A DNA stretch of 64,000 nt from assembly GCF_024666595.1 (NCBI RefSeq), contig NZ_CP088296.1, positions 3,834,501 through 3,898,500 of the forward strand, given 5' to 3'. A program made the translations under genes and the position numbers. Below, one piece after another: positions 20,483 to 31,896 of this stretch. The notes under the pieces were generated by a model that worked only from the letters and a program-made list of their open reading frames with translations, did not search any database and was not told where the DNA came from. This DNA is from Sphingomonas sp. J315 (GTDB lineage: Bacteria > Pseudomonadota > Alphaproteobacteria > Sphingomonadales > Sphingomonadaceae). Each line of letters begins with the position of its first letter. Position 1 is the stretch's first letter.

Positions 20483-21079
20483 ATGCCTATGCTGTCCCCA
20501 TGCAGTCGAACCGGACCCCCCCGCCGGATCATGCTGTCGATCCTTGGCGCCGCGGCACTGGTCGCGGCGCCCGCTTCGGCATCGATCCTCAATTATGTCG
20601 GCGAGTGCGTGCCGTTCGCGCGCGCGGCTTCGGGTATCCAGATCTGGGGCGACGCCTGGACCTGGTGGGGCCAGGCCGCGTCCAAATATCAGCGCGGACA
20701 GGCGCCTGAAGTCGGCGCGGTGGTTGCCTTCGCGAAGTCGTCGGCGCTCCCGCTGGGCCATGTCTCGGTGGTCAGCCGGGTGATCGAACCGCGAGTCGTC
20801 ATGGTCACCCACGCCAACTGGTCGCGTTTCGACGGCAAGCGCGGACAGGTGGAGCAGGACGTAACGCTGTTCGACGTGTCGCCCGACGGCGACTGGACGC
20901 AGGTCAAGGTCTGGTATCGCGACAATCGCGGTCTCGGCTCGACCACTTACCCGGTTCACGGCTTCATCTATGGCCGCCCGGTCAGTGGCGCGAAGATCGC
21001 AAAGGCCCGCCCCGCCCCCGAACTGACCGGCGAACAGCCCGACTATGTCGGATCGCTGATCGACGCCTACGCGCGCTGA
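20483..21079 (+). CDS. Secreted CHAP-domain protein (putative peptidoglycan amidase)
   Basis: 198 residues: a signal peptide with basic n-region (RTGPPRR) and hydrophobic core (LSILGAAALVAAPASAS), then a CHAP domain with the catalytic Cys in YVGECVPFAR and the His in LPLGHVSVVSR; HANW follows. CHAP enzymes cleave peptidoglycan cross-bridges. I prefer the ATG at 20483 because starting at 20531 would leave the signal peptide without positive charges. The tail (~165-198) is probably disordered. Divergent from guaA. Confidence 0.78.
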   Translation: MPMLSPCSRTGPPRRIMLSILGAAALVAAPASASILNYVGECVPFARAASGIQIWGDAWTWWGQAASKYQRGQAPEVGAVVAFAKSSALPLGHVSVVSRVIEPRVVMVTHANWSRFDGKRGQVEQDVTLFDVSPDGDWTQVKVWYRDNRGLGSTTYPVHGFIYGRPVSGAKIAKARPAPELTGEQPDYVGSLIDAYAR

Positions 21080-21117
21080 GGCTGGACGCGGGCGACGACC
21101 CGCGCCACACTCCCGCG

Positions 21118-22296
21118 ATGTTCTTCTCCTTCGTCGACGAGCTCCGCGCCGCGGGCATCCCCGCCAGCATGAAGGAGCATCTCGTGCTCCTCGAAGCGCT
21201 CGATCGCGACGTGATCGACCGCACGCCTGAGGCATTCTACTATCTCGCCCGCGCGACCTTCGTGAAGGACGAGGGACTGCTTGACCGCTTCGACCAGGTG
21301 TTCGCAAAGGTGTTCAAGGGCATTGCCTCCACCTATGGCGTCCAGACCGCCGAGATCCCCGAAGACTGGCTCAAGGCGATCGCCCAGAAATATCTGACCC
21401 CCGAGGAGATGGAGGCGATCAAGTCGCTCGGCTCTTGGGAAGAGATCATGGAGACGCTCAAGAAGCGGCTCGAGGAACAACAGGGCCGGCATCAGGGCGG
21501 CAATAAATGGGTCGGCACCGGCGGCACCTCGCCTTACGGCAACTCCGGCTACAACCCCGAGGGCGTGCGGATCGGCGGCGAAAGCGTCCACAAGCGCGCG
21601 CTCAAGGTGTGGGAAGGCCGCGAGTTCAAGAATCTGGACAGCACCCGCGAACTCGGCACCCGCAACATCAAGATCGCGATGCGCCGCCTGCGCCGTTTCG
21701 CACGCGAAGGTGCGGCGGACGAGCTGGATATCGACGCCACGATCGACGGCACCGCGCGCCAGGGCTGGCTCGACATCCGCATGCGGCCCGAGCGGCACAA
21801 TGCGGTCAAGCTGCTCCTCTTCCTCGACGTCGGCGGCTCGATGGACCCATGGGTCAAGCTGTGCGAGGAGCTGTTCAGCGCCGCCACCGCCGAGTTCAAG
21901 AATCTCGAATTCTTCTACTTCCACAACTGCCTGTACGAAGGCGTGTGGAAGGACAATCGCCGCCGCTTCACCGAACGCACCCCGACCTGGGACGTGCTCC
22001 ACAAGTTCGGCCATGACTATAAGGTGATCTTCGTCGGCGATGCGTCGATGAGCCCCTATGAAATCAGCCACCCCGGCGGATCGGTCGAACATTTCAACGA
22101 GGAAGCCGGCGCGGCGTGGATGCAGCGGGTGACCAACACCTATCCCGCGACCGTCTGGCTCAACCCGATCCCCGAGGAACAATGGGGATATTCGCAATCG
22201 GTCCGCATCATGCGCGAGCTGATGAACGACCGCATGTACCCGCTGACGCTGGCGGGACTGGACGACGCGATGCGGGAATTGAGCCGGAAGACCTGA
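21118..22296 (+). CDS. CoxE-type von Willebrand factor A domain protein
   Basis: 392 residues of the CoxE-like VWA family, usually partnered with a MoxR-type AAA+ ATPase in metal-centre or complex maturation. An N-terminal helical region (~1-125) has a charged coiled stretch (EIMETLKKRLEEQQGR); the VWA domain begins near residue 225 with the MIDAS motif FLDVGGSMDPW, and VGDASMSPYE supplies a further MIDAS segment. No AAA+ partner lies next to it. Starts 38 bases after the CHAP gene. Confidence 0.85.
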   Translation: MFFSFVDELRAAGIPASMKEHLVLLEALDRDVIDRTPEAFYYLARATFVKDEGLLDRFDQVFAKVFKGIASTYGVQTAEIPEDWLKAIAQKYLTPEEMEAIKSLGSWEEIMETLKKRLEEQQGRHQGGNKWVGTGGTSPYGNSGYNPEGVRIGGESVHKRALKVWEGREFKNLDSTRELGTRNIKIAMRRLRRFAREGAADELDIDATIDGTARQGWLDIRMRPERHNAVKLLLFLDVGGSMDPWVKLCEELFSAATAEFKNLEFFYFHNCLYEGVWKDNRRRFTERTPTWDVLHKFGHDYKVIFVGDASMSPYEISHPGGSVEHFNEEAGAAWMQRVTNTYPATVWLNPIPEEQWGYSQSVRIMRELMNDRMYPLTLAGLDDAMRELSRKT

Positions 22297-22305
22297 GGCT
22301 CAAAA

Positions 22306-22385
<80 letters not shown>

Positions 22386-22431
22386 ACGCGAGCGGGTCGC
22401 CTATACAGGTCCGACCACAAAGGCAATGCGC

Positions 22432-22508
22432 TGGTGGGCCCGGCAGGACTTGAACCCGCAACCTAGCCGTTATGAGCGGCCAGCTCTAACCAGTTGAGCT
22501 ACAGGCCC
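22432..22508 (-). tRNA. tRNA with CAT anticodon (Ile2 or elongator Met)
   Basis: 77 bases on the minus strand with encoded CCA. Acceptor GGGCCTG pairs with CGGGCCC; the anticodon stem GGCCG/CGGCT encloses CTCATAA, giving CAT. G1-C72 pairing and the lack of three GC pairs beside the loop exclude the initiator. The body resembles the minor Ile tRNA whose C34 is modified to lysidine, but elongator Met cannot be excluded by eye. Lies 47 bases upstream of tRNA-Pro on the same strand. Confidence 0.9.
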
Positions 22509-22525
22509 ACAGCGCGACACGCCGA

Positions 22526-23566
22526 TTAGGGGCGATCCGCGTCCTCGGCAAGCGCCGCAAGTATCTGGTCGTGCGACGCCGGCGCGATGCCGAGTCGGTC
22601 GAGCAATGCAAACGCCCGCTCCCACCAGTTGCGGAACGCCGCGAGGTCGTCGGCGTCGCGAACATAGGGCGTGTAGCCCGGCGCGGCCGAGGGCGAGTGG
22701 TAGGAGAACATCAGCAACCGCACGCCGCTGTCCGCCGCCACCCGGATCGCGTCGAGCGCGAGGTCGATCGGCATGTCCTCCGGCGTCAGCGCGACGCGCG
22801 AGAGGAGTCCGAGCCGCGACGCGACGCCCCGCCCGCGCGGCACCCGGCCCAGCGCCTGGTGCAGCCCGATCCCGCCCCGCCGCAACGCGCCGGTATAGAT
22901 GGTGGTCAGCGGAATCTCGATCAGATCCCCCTCCCCCGTCGCAAAAGCATGGTTGGGGATGGCGCGATAATCCGGCCCGGCTTCGGCGGCATAGCTGTAT
23001 CCCGACCGCATCGACGTATCGACGCGATACCCCGCCGCCGCGAGCAGCGGGAGCGTGTCGCGACCAAGCCCATAGCGCCCCGTCCGCATCATCACGGGTC
23101 GCTGCCCGAACGCCAGTTCGATCGCGTCGGTCAGCGCTTCGATCTTCGCCGCCTGCAATGCGGGGGGCAAATTGCCCAGAAAGCTGTTGCGCGGGCTCAC
23201 GATTTCGTCGTGCGGCGGATTGACCCAGGGGTGAAGCTGCGATCCGATCGCCGACCCGCCATCGGCCAGCAACCCCTGGAGAATATCGACCGAGCGCCTG
23301 CACCGCACGATCGGATCGTCGATCATATAGGTCGCGGGCACGCCATGGTCGGCGAACAGCGCATGGATGCCCGGCAGCGCGTCCATCGCCTGGGTTCCGC
23401 GGTTCGCGCGCGCCAGCGGCTGCGACCAGTCGAACTCTTCCTCGGTATCGACGAACACGGCAAAGCGGGTTCCGAACGCGTCGGGCCAATGCACCGCCGC
23501 ATCTGCGGGTGGCGCAGATGGGCGAAAATCGGCCGGTCCGTTCTGTGGTTGCCTACCCCTCGTCAC
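22526..23566 (-). CDS. Polysaccharide deacetylase-family protein (WalW-like)
   Basis: 346 residues from a GTG at 23566. The NodB-like (beta/alpha) barrel shows FAVFVDTEEEFDW (catalytic Asp, metal Asp/Glu), GSQLHPWVNPPHDE (His pair), RTGRYGLG and a late FSYHSPS motif. It resembles WalW-type proteins found with exopolysaccharide genes, though no such cluster is here. The first ~25 residues are Pro/Ala rich and not conserved. The histidine kinase gene ends 11 bases upstream on the same strand, so they may be co-transcribed. Confidence 0.82.
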   Translation of the reverse strand: MTRGRQPQNGPADFRPSAPPADAAVHWPDAFGTRFAVFVDTEEEFDWSQPLARANRGTQAMDALPGIHALFADHGVPATYMIDDPIVRCRRSVDILQGLLADGGSAIGSQLHPWVNPPHDEIVSPRNSFLGNLPPALQAAKIEALTDAIELAFGQRPVMMRTGRYGLGRDTLPLLAAAGYRVDTSMRSGYSYAAEAGPDYRAIPNHAFATGEGDLIEIPLTTIYTGALRRGGIGLHQALGRVPRGRGVASRLGLLSRVALTPEDMPIDLALDAIRVAADSGVRLLMFSYHSPSAAPGYTPYVRDADDLAAFRNWWERAFALLDRLGIAPASHDQILAALAEDADRP

Positions 23567-23576
23567 GATGGGGAGT

Positions 23577-25700
23577 TTAGCGCGCCTGTTCCAAAGACTT
23601 GGTTACCATCGCGGGGAGCTCGACCGTGATCGCTTCCGGCGTGATCGCCAGCTGGCCACCCAGCTCGCGCGCGATGTTGCGGACCAGCCATAGTGCGAAC
23701 CCGGTGCCGAGCAGCGCGGCATCCTCCTGTTCGTCATCCATTGCGAACAACGCCTCGCCGCTGTGTCCGGCCAACGCATCGGGCCGGTCGAACGCAATGG
23801 CGACGACGCCGGCCGCCTCGCTCACCTGCACCCCGACCCGCTCGCCATCGCGCGCCGCCGAGAGCAGGGTGGCGAGCAGTCGCGACAGCATCCGCTCGAT
23901 CGCGCGCGCGTCGCCGCGCACCACCGGATCGTCGATCGGGAGCGCGATCCACGCCCCGCGCAGCTCGGCCAGCGCGGCCAGATCGTCGGCGATACGCGCC
24001 AGGATCGGGCGCAGCGTCACCTCGCCGCTGTGCAGCGTCAGCGCCGACGCCTCGATCCGCGCGGCGATGTCGAGATCGTCGATCGCGGCGAGCAGCGCCC
24101 GGGCATGGTCGCGGATCGTGCCGGCGCGTTCCCGATAGACCGGCGGAGCATCGCCCAGCATCTCGCGCTCGATCATCTCGGCAAAGCCGGCGATGGCGTT
24201 GGTCGGGGTGCGCAACTCGTGCATCAGCTGGCGCAACGAATCCGCTGCAGGATCGGCCAGTGGTGCCGCCGCAGGTGTCGCGCTCTCCTCCCGACGTGGA
24301 CGCCGGGCAGTACCACGATAGCCAGAGAAGCGACCGGTCGCGCGGTCGAACGCGGGCGCACCCGAAATGCGCCATTCACCCGCAGCGTCCGACTCGCCGA
24401 TCACCGTCAGCCGCGCGTCGTTGAACACCGCGCGCTGGCGCAGCGCTCCTGCAGCCACGCCATCGGCACGCGATCCGTCACTCGCGTTGTTGAGTTCGAG
24501 CGACAGTCCGATCAGCGGCGCGCGCGACACGCCCTCGACCCAACGGATTACCCCCAGCTCGTCGGTTTCGAAACGGAATCCATCGATTCGAACCGGCGGC
24601 GGTGCATGCGCTGCGCGTTCCTGCTGCAGCGTATAGAATGCGTCGATCCGCGCGACGACATCGGCAATCTCGAACGGACCTTCAGGCGCGACATCCGCAG
24701 TATCGGCGACGACCGGCTCGGGGTCACGATTACCCAGAATGAAGACTTCTTCCATGTCCGAGGCGTGCGCCGGGGGAGACTCCGTCGCAAGAGGGATTGC
24801 GACGGACGGTTCGCCGTCCGTCCCGCTTTGGGCCGGCACGGGCCGGTTCTCGCCTTCGACAGCCTCCAGCGCCTGCGCAACGACGGGAATGCCCAGCGCC
24901 GCCGTTCCGACCGAAACAAAGGACGAGATGTTCGCGGGCACCGCCGTCGGCTCAACCTCCGGCTCGGGCTCCGTCGCGGGTGCGGGGTCGGGTTCCGGCG
25001 CGACCTCGACGACCGGCGTTTCGACCGGATCGAGCACCGGGCGCAGCCGCATCCGGATCCGCGACTCTACCCGCGCGACCGCCTCCAGCACGGAACCGGA
25101 TTCGCCAAGCGCGACCGGCTCGGCATCCTCGTCCTCGGCGATCACGGGCAGCGCGACCAGCGCCGGCTCGACCTCCGTGAGCGGCACGGGTTCGTCAACG
25201 GTTTCAGATGCGATGACCGCCGGAACATCCGCAGCCGCCTCAGGCGTCGATTCGGCAACGACTTCCGCCGCGGCGCCCGAGACCACGAAATCGATCGGCC
25301 CGAATGCCTCCAGCGCGCGCTCGATCCCCGGCGGCAGATCGCGGCGGGCGCGCAGCACCGATCGCCCCGCCGACGACAGGCGGGGCAGCAATTCGACCCA
25401 CTCGCCTGATGACATCCGCGCGGTGCGCAGCAACGGAGCGGCAACCGAAATATCGTCGAGGGCGCACAGTGCGACCAGCGGCGCGGGCGGGTTGACATGT
25501 TCCAGCGCGCGGGCGCTCGCGGCGCGGACGCCGATCGGCACCTCGTCGCGAATCCGGCGAAGCAGGTTGAACGCGCGCGCATCCGCCGCTACCCGCCGCC
25601 GACCGATCAGATCGACCAGCTGACGCCACGCCGACGCCTTGCCGAATGATGTCGAAACATCTCCGGCCAGAACGGTCTCCAGGGTGTCGTCGTAGCGCAA
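23577..25700 (-). CDS. Degenerate sensor histidine kinase with helical-repeat N-terminus
   Basis: About 707 residues if the TTG at 25700 (MRYDDTLETVLAGD) is used; the frame is open to a TTG at 25829 with no ribosome site. N-terminal ~150 residues are helical and resemble DUF2336-type repeats; then a Val/Glu/Pro-rich linker (~160-360), a PAS-like segment, and a HisKA domain with intact H-box (MHELRTPTNAIAGF). The ATPase domain is decayed: the N-box lacks its Asn (RLLATLLSAA) and the G1 motif is replaced by FDRPDA, though GTGFAL remains. Probably a phosphotransfer or scaffold protein rather than a kinase. Confidence 0.72.
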   Translation of the reverse strand: MRYDDTLETVLAGDVSTSFGKASAWRQLVDLIGRRRVAADARAFNLLRRIRDEVPIGVRAASARALEHVNPPAPLVALCALDDISVAAPLLRTARMSSGEWVELLPRLSSAGRSVLRARRDLPPGIERALEAFGPIDFVVSGAAAEVVAESTPEAAADVPAVIASETVDEPVPLTEVEPALVALPVIAEDEDAEPVALGESGSVLEAVARVESRIRMRLRPVLDPVETPVVEVAPEPDPAPATEPEPEVEPTAVPANISSFVSVGTAALGIPVVAQALEAVEGENRPVPAQSGTDGEPSVAIPLATESPPAHASDMEEVFILGNRDPEPVVADTADVAPEGPFEIADVVARIDAFYTLQQERAAHAPPPVRIDGFRFETDELGVIRWVEGVSRAPLIGLSLELNNASDGSRADGVAAGALRQRAVFNDARLTVIGESDAAGEWRISGAPAFDRATGRFSGYRGTARRPRREESATPAAAPLADPAADSLRQLMHELRTPTNAIAGFAEMIEREMLGDAPPVYRERAGTIRDHARALLAAIDDLDIAARIEASALTLHSGEVTLRPILARIADDLAALAELRGAWIALPIDDPVVRGDARAIERMLSRLLATLLSAARDGERVGVQVSEAAGVVAIAFDRPDALAGHSGEALFAMDDEQEDAALLGTGFALWLVRNIARELGGQLAITPEAITVELPAMVTKSLEQAR

Positions 25701-25746
25701 AAAACGGTCTGCCCAGTCGGGCCGGAAATCGGCCGGTAAGGAATCC

Positions 25747-25752
25747 TTAACC
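25747..25752 (+). promoter_or_regulatory. Possible CtrA half-site (TTAACC) ahead of the kinase-like gene
   Basis: TTAACC about 47 bases upstream of the TTG at 25700 preferred as start of the kinase-like gene. If this is a promoter element, it argues that coding does not begin at 25829. Single half-site, weak evidence. Confidence 0.28.
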
Positions 25753-25890
25753 CGCCCGAAGGCCCGGAGGGAACAGGAGAATTCGTCCCGAAAGCGCGCC
25801 GTAGCATAGTGGGACAATTGCGCTTGCAAGTAATTTTATTATGTTTAACTGGCAAATGGCGATGCAAAGGCACCGTCCAAGGGAAACATT

Positions 25891-26352
25891 ATGGCTTTCG
25901 ACGACATCGACCGGCAAATCATGGCGCATCTTCAGTCCGACGGGCGCATGACCAATGTCGAGTTGGCCGACCGCGTCGGCCTGACCGCCCCGCCCTGCCT
26001 GCGCCGCGTGCGCGCTTTGGAGGAAAAGGGCGCGATTCGGGGCTATCATGCCGATCTCGATCCCAATTGGCTTGGCTATTCGATCACCGTCTTCGCGATG
26101 GTCAGCCTCAAGAGCCAGGCCGAATCCGACCTTGAGGCGTTCGAGGCACATGTGGCCGCGATTCCCGAGATTCGCGAATGCTACATGCTCAACGGCGATA
26201 TCGACTTCATCCTGAAGATCGTCGCGCGCGATCTCAGCAGCTTTCAGCAGTTCCTGACCACTCGGCTGACCACCGCGCCCAACGTCGCGCATGTCCGCAC
26301 TTCGCTGACGATCCGCACGTCCAAGTCAGACCCCGGCGTGCCGGTCGACTGA
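25891..26352 (+). CDS. Lrp/AsnC-family transcriptional regulator
   Basis: 153 residues. N-terminal helix-turn-helix: DDIDRQIMAHLQSDGRMTNV with recognition helix in RVGLTAPPCLRRVRALE; then the RAM effector domain (ITVFAMVSL, YMLNGDIDFILKIVARD) ending in HVRTSLTIRTSK. Such regulators bind amino acids and form octamers. AAGGGAAAC precedes the ATG. Divergent from the kinase-like gene; the target cannot be deduced from this context. Confidence 0.93.
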   Translation: MAFDDIDRQIMAHLQSDGRMTNVELADRVGLTAPPCLRRVRALEEKGAIRGYHADLDPNWLGYSITVFAMVSLKSQAESDLEAFEAHVAAIPEIRECYMLNGDIDFILKIVARDLSSFQQFLTTRLTTAPNVAHVRTSLTIRTSKSDPGVPVD

Positions 26353-26354
26353 AC

Positions 26355-26388
26355 GAAAAAGGGGCGGCCCATCGACCGCCCCTTCGAT
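26355..26388. terminator. Rho-independent terminator between lrp-type and TPR genes
   Basis: The stem AAGGGGCGG/CCGCCCCTT (26359-26367 with 26376-26384) has nine pairs and an eight-base loop. On the minus strand it is followed by a run of five T, so it fits best as terminator of the TPR gene, and it can also stop the Lrp-type gene. Confidence 0.75.
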
Positions 26389-26404
26389 TCACAAAAGCTC
26401 GAAA

Positions 26405-27670
26405 TCAGGCCGTCGGCGTCTGGTCCAGCCAGGTGGTCCAGAACCGCGCGATTTCGCTGCGCCCGGCACCGCTGACTGCCTGAAACGCGGTCTTTGCCTC
26501 GGCCTTCTGGCCCTGCATCGCCAACGCGATGCCGAGACGGGTGTTGACCAGATTCGCGTCGACGCCGCCCTTTTGCAGCGCCAGGCGATACAGTTCCACA
26601 GCCTTCACGAAGTTCCGGCTGCCCAGATAGGCGTCGCCGACATTCTTGGCCGCAACGCCATTGGCGGCCGCTGCGGCACCCTTTTCCTCACCGGCAAGCG
26701 ACCCTTCGGCCTTCTCGCGAACCGTGGCGGAGCGATAGAGTTCGTTGGCGGCAGTGTTGCCCGCCAGAACCTTGCCGGCTGCGCGGCCTTCCTCGATCAC
26801 CGCCTTGGCTTCCCATGGCAGGCCGCGACGCTGCGCCAGATCGGCATATTCGATATAGTCCGCCTCGCCCCCCATCGCCTTGGCAGCGCGCATCAGGCGG
26901 AACAGGTCGAGCTGCAGGTCGGCGTCCATCGCTACGCCCTTTTCACGCGCCTGCTCCATGTAGATGAGCAAGGTGCTGCGCCAGCCCTGCGCGCTCGGGT
27001 AAGCGGCCATCTGGCGACCCAGCCATTCGCTTGCCGCCGCCTTCTTGCCACCGCGATAGAGCCGATCGACGGCGAACTTGTACCAGCTCTCCGGCGCCTT
27101 GCGGCCCGCAGCCTCCTCCCCCTTGATCGCCGCGTCGATGCTGGCGATGCCCGCGTCGAGCTGTCCCGACTCGAGCTGCGCCTGGGCGATCTGCAAATTG
27201 AGGTTGCCGCCGGTGGTGACATAGCCCAGGTCACGCGCCTTGATCAGATACGGCAGCGCCTCGGCGTGCTTCTTCTGGGCGAGCGTCAGGTCGCCACGGA
27301 AATAGTTATACTGGGGCAAGTTCGCCGGATCGGTCTTGGGGTTCGCGATCAGCATGTCGAGCGCGCGGATCGTGCCGGGATTGTCCTTGGCCCCGATTGC
27401 GATCTGCAGGCGGAAATTGGCAACGTAGAATTTTTCGTCGTCATTGGCCGACAGCGCGTCGAGCGCGTCGATCTTGCCCGCCGCGCCGGCATAGTCTTTG
27501 GCCTTCAACAGCGTTTCGACCTCGATCGCGGCCTTGCGGAACGCATCGCTCACCTTGATCTTGGGTGCCTCTTCCTTCTGTTTTTTCTGCGCAGCCGCAG
27601 GTGCCGACACGGCGTAGGGCGCAGCCAGCAGAACTGCCGCGGCAAGCGCAGCCTTGGAAACAGACTTCAT
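26405..27670 (-). CDS. Secreted TPR-repeat protein
   Basis: 421 residues with a signal peptide (MKSVSKAALAAAVLLAAPYAVSAPAAAQ), then a Lys/Glu-rich stretch and tetratricopeptide-type helical repeats throughout (for example DAYLGSRNFVKAVELYRLALQKG near the C-terminus). Likely a periplasmic protein-protein interaction platform; no enzyme motif is visible. Upstream lies the divergent gyrA with about 260 bases between, and a clear terminator follows it. Confidence 0.78.
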   Translation of the reverse strand: MKSVSKAALAAAVLLAAPYAVSAPAAAQKKQKEEAPKIKVSDAFRKAAIEVETLLKAKDYAGAAGKIDALDALSANDDEKFYVANFRLQIAIGAKDNPGTIRALDMLIANPKTDPANLPQYNYFRGDLTLAQKKHAEALPYLIKARDLGYVTTGGNLNLQIAQAQLESGQLDAGIASIDAAIKGEEAAGRKAPESWYKFAVDRLYRGGKKAAASEWLGRQMAAYPSAQGWRSTLLIYMEQAREKGVAMDADLQLDLFRLMRAAKAMGGEADYIEYADLAQRRGLPWEAKAVIEEGRAAGKVLAGNTAANELYRSATVREKAEGSLAGEEKGAAAAANGVAAKNVGDAYLGSRNFVKAVELYRLALQKGGVDANLVNTRLGIALAMQGQKAEAKTAFQAVSGAGRSEIARFWTTWLDQTPTA

Positions 27671-27832
27671 CCGAAACTCTCCTCACGCATTTGCGTAGCG
27701 GTTGACGCGACCGCTCTAGTAATCCGCCCCGCCCGGTCAAGGCGGTGTATAGGCGATCAGCCGCTCGCACAGGCTCGCTGAACGCTTTTTGAACGCTCCG
27801 GCTCCCGAAATGATACGCGGCCCGCCAGCCCT

Positions 27833-27850
27833 CGCGTGCGCGCGCGTGCG
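27833..27850. repeat. Alternating purine-pyrimidine tract upstream of gyrA
   Basis: 18 bases of strict pyrimidine-purine alternation (CG/TG steps) about 80 bases before the gyrA start. Such tracts can adopt Z-DNA under negative supercoiling. The remainder of the ~260-base gap between the TPR gene and gyrA shows no other motif I can name. Confidence 0.45.
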
Positions 27851-27929
27851 AGCGCGCGGGGTTGGCAGGTAGCCACCGCCCCGCTAGAGCGGTCACAACA
27901 CTGAAACAACCCTTCGAAAGCACCGATTC

Positions 27930-30676
<2,747 letters not shown>

Positions 30677-30680
<4 letters not shown>

Positions 30681-31024
30681 CCCGCCCGACAACCGCCTAC
30701 AAGGTTTTGACCGCCCCCCAGATGGCCGACCTTGAAGCGGGCAGCTTCGACGGCGCGCCGATCGACATCCAGGACGGCTATATCCACCTCTCCACCGCCG
30801 CCCAGCTGACCGAGACGGTCGACAAGCATTTCGCCGACCAGCCCGATCTGTGGGTTGCGGCGGTCGACCTGGAGGCGCTGGGCGACGCGATTAAATGGGA
30901 AGCGTCGCGCGGCGGCGCGGAATTCCCCCACCTCTACGGCGCACTGACGCTCGAGACGGTGGTGGCTTATTCGCCGCTCGAACGCGCGGAGGACGGATCG
31001 GTCGCGCTGCCGGTCACCGGCTGA
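30677..31024 (+). CDS. DUF952 family protein
   Basis: 115 residues. The family signature is plain: YKVLTAPQMADLE, then DGYIHLSTAAQLTET and FPHLYGALTLETVV. DUF952 proteins are small and of unknown function, related to an ADP-ribosyltransferase-like fold by structure reports. Its ATG overlaps the gyrA stop, so it is probably translated from the gyrA message. Its 3' end overlaps the convergent DUF488 gene by 11 bases. Confidence 0.85.
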
Positions 31025-31463
31025 GCGCGTCGTCGGCGAACAGATCGACCACCTCGACCCCCTCACCCTCCGCATCGAGCAACAGCGTCCGGTGGCACAT
31101 CCCCGGATCGCGTTCGAAGCACAGCAACGCACTCGGCGTCTCCGCGATCAACTCGCGCATCCGCGCCGCCTGCGCCTGCGCCTCGGGCAATTCGAGCTGC
31201 CTGGCATAAACTGACTCCAGTGTCCGCCGATCGCCCTTCTTCGCGGCATCGCGCCCCGGCTTTGGTGTGCCCAGTGCCTTCAGGTGCACATAGCCGATCC
31301 CCCGCTCGGCCAGTGCTGCGCCCAGCGAGGATTTCGAAAAGCCCGGCCGCCGCGATAGCGGCAGCTGCCGCACATCGATCACTTGCCGCACCCCCGCCCG
31401 CTCCAGCGCTGCAAGGAACGAGGCGACCGTCGCGCCCTCATAGCCGATGGTGAACACCTTCAT
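31014..31463 (-). CDS. DUF488 family protein
   Basis: 149 residues; the signature FTIGYEGATVASFLAALERAG starts the protein, followed by VIDVRQLPLSRRPGFSK and CFERDPGMCHR, the conserved Cys/His cluster of DUF488. Function is unproven; some members are associated with restriction or stress loci, but nothing similar lies nearby. Four bases separate it from the upstream VOC gene, which is on the same strand, so the two are likely co-transcribed. Confidence 0.85.
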   Translation of the reverse strand: MKVFTIGYEGATVASFLAALERAGVRQVIDVRQLPLSRRPGFSKSSLGAALAERGIGYVHLKALGTPKPGRDAAKKGDRRTLESVYARQLELPEAQAQAARMRELIAETPSALLCFERDPGMCHRTLLLDAEGEGVEVVDLFADDALSR

Positions 31464-31466
31464 CGC

Positions 31467-31856
31467 CTACTCCTCGGCGTAGCACACCGCCTCCAGATTA
31501 ATCCCGTCGGGATCGTACACGAACGCCGCATAATAGTTCGGCCCATAATTTGGCCGCAGCCCCGGCTTGCCATGATCGCGCCCGCCCGCTGCGATCGCCG
31601 CTTCGTGGAATGCATCGACCTGCGCGCGCGTCGCGGCGCGGAACGCGACATGCGTCCCCTCTCCGACCTTCTCATTGTCGCCCACCCAGAACTCGCCGCC
31701 GCCCTCGACGCCAAAGCCATAGGCTGCACCCCCCGATCCATTCTCCTCCGCCGGCACCTCGGTCAGGCACTTCATCCCCAGCGGCTTCAGCGCCGCCTCG
31801 TAAAATGCCCTGGACCGCGCCGCGTCGCGCACCGCCACACCCATATGATCGATCAT
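31467..31856 (-). CDS. VOC-superfamily (glyoxalase-like) protein
   Basis: 129 residues in the vicinal oxygen chelate fold: MIDHMGVAVRDAARSRAFYE opens the first beta-alpha-beta module with the metal-type His4, and AAFVYDPDGINLEAVCY closes the second with the metal-type Glu. Likely a glyoxalase-like lyase or dioxygenase of unknown substrate. Its start is only 40 bases from the divergent regulator, and the palindromic operator sits between them, so it may be under the same control. Confidence 0.85.
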   Translation of the reverse strand: MIDHMGVAVRDAARSRAFYEAALKPLGMKCLTEVPAEENGSGGAAYGFGVEGGGEFWVGDNEKVGEGTHVAFRAATRAQVDAFHEAAIAAGGRDHGKPGLRPNYGPNYYAAFVYDPDGINLEAVCYAEE

Positions 31857-31871
31857 GATTGACTCTCTTTA

Positions 31872-31889
31872 TTTCTGTAATTACAGAAA
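31872..31889. promoter_or_regulatory. Palindromic operator, copy 1
   Basis: Perfect 18-base inverted repeat TTTCTGTAATTACAGAAA in the 40-base gap between the divergent VOC and GbsR/MarR-type genes, ending seven bases before the regulator's ATG. Its position and symmetry fit autoregulation by the dimeric regulator. A second copy precedes the desaturase gene. Confidence 0.7.
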
Positions 31890-31896
31890 TTACATC

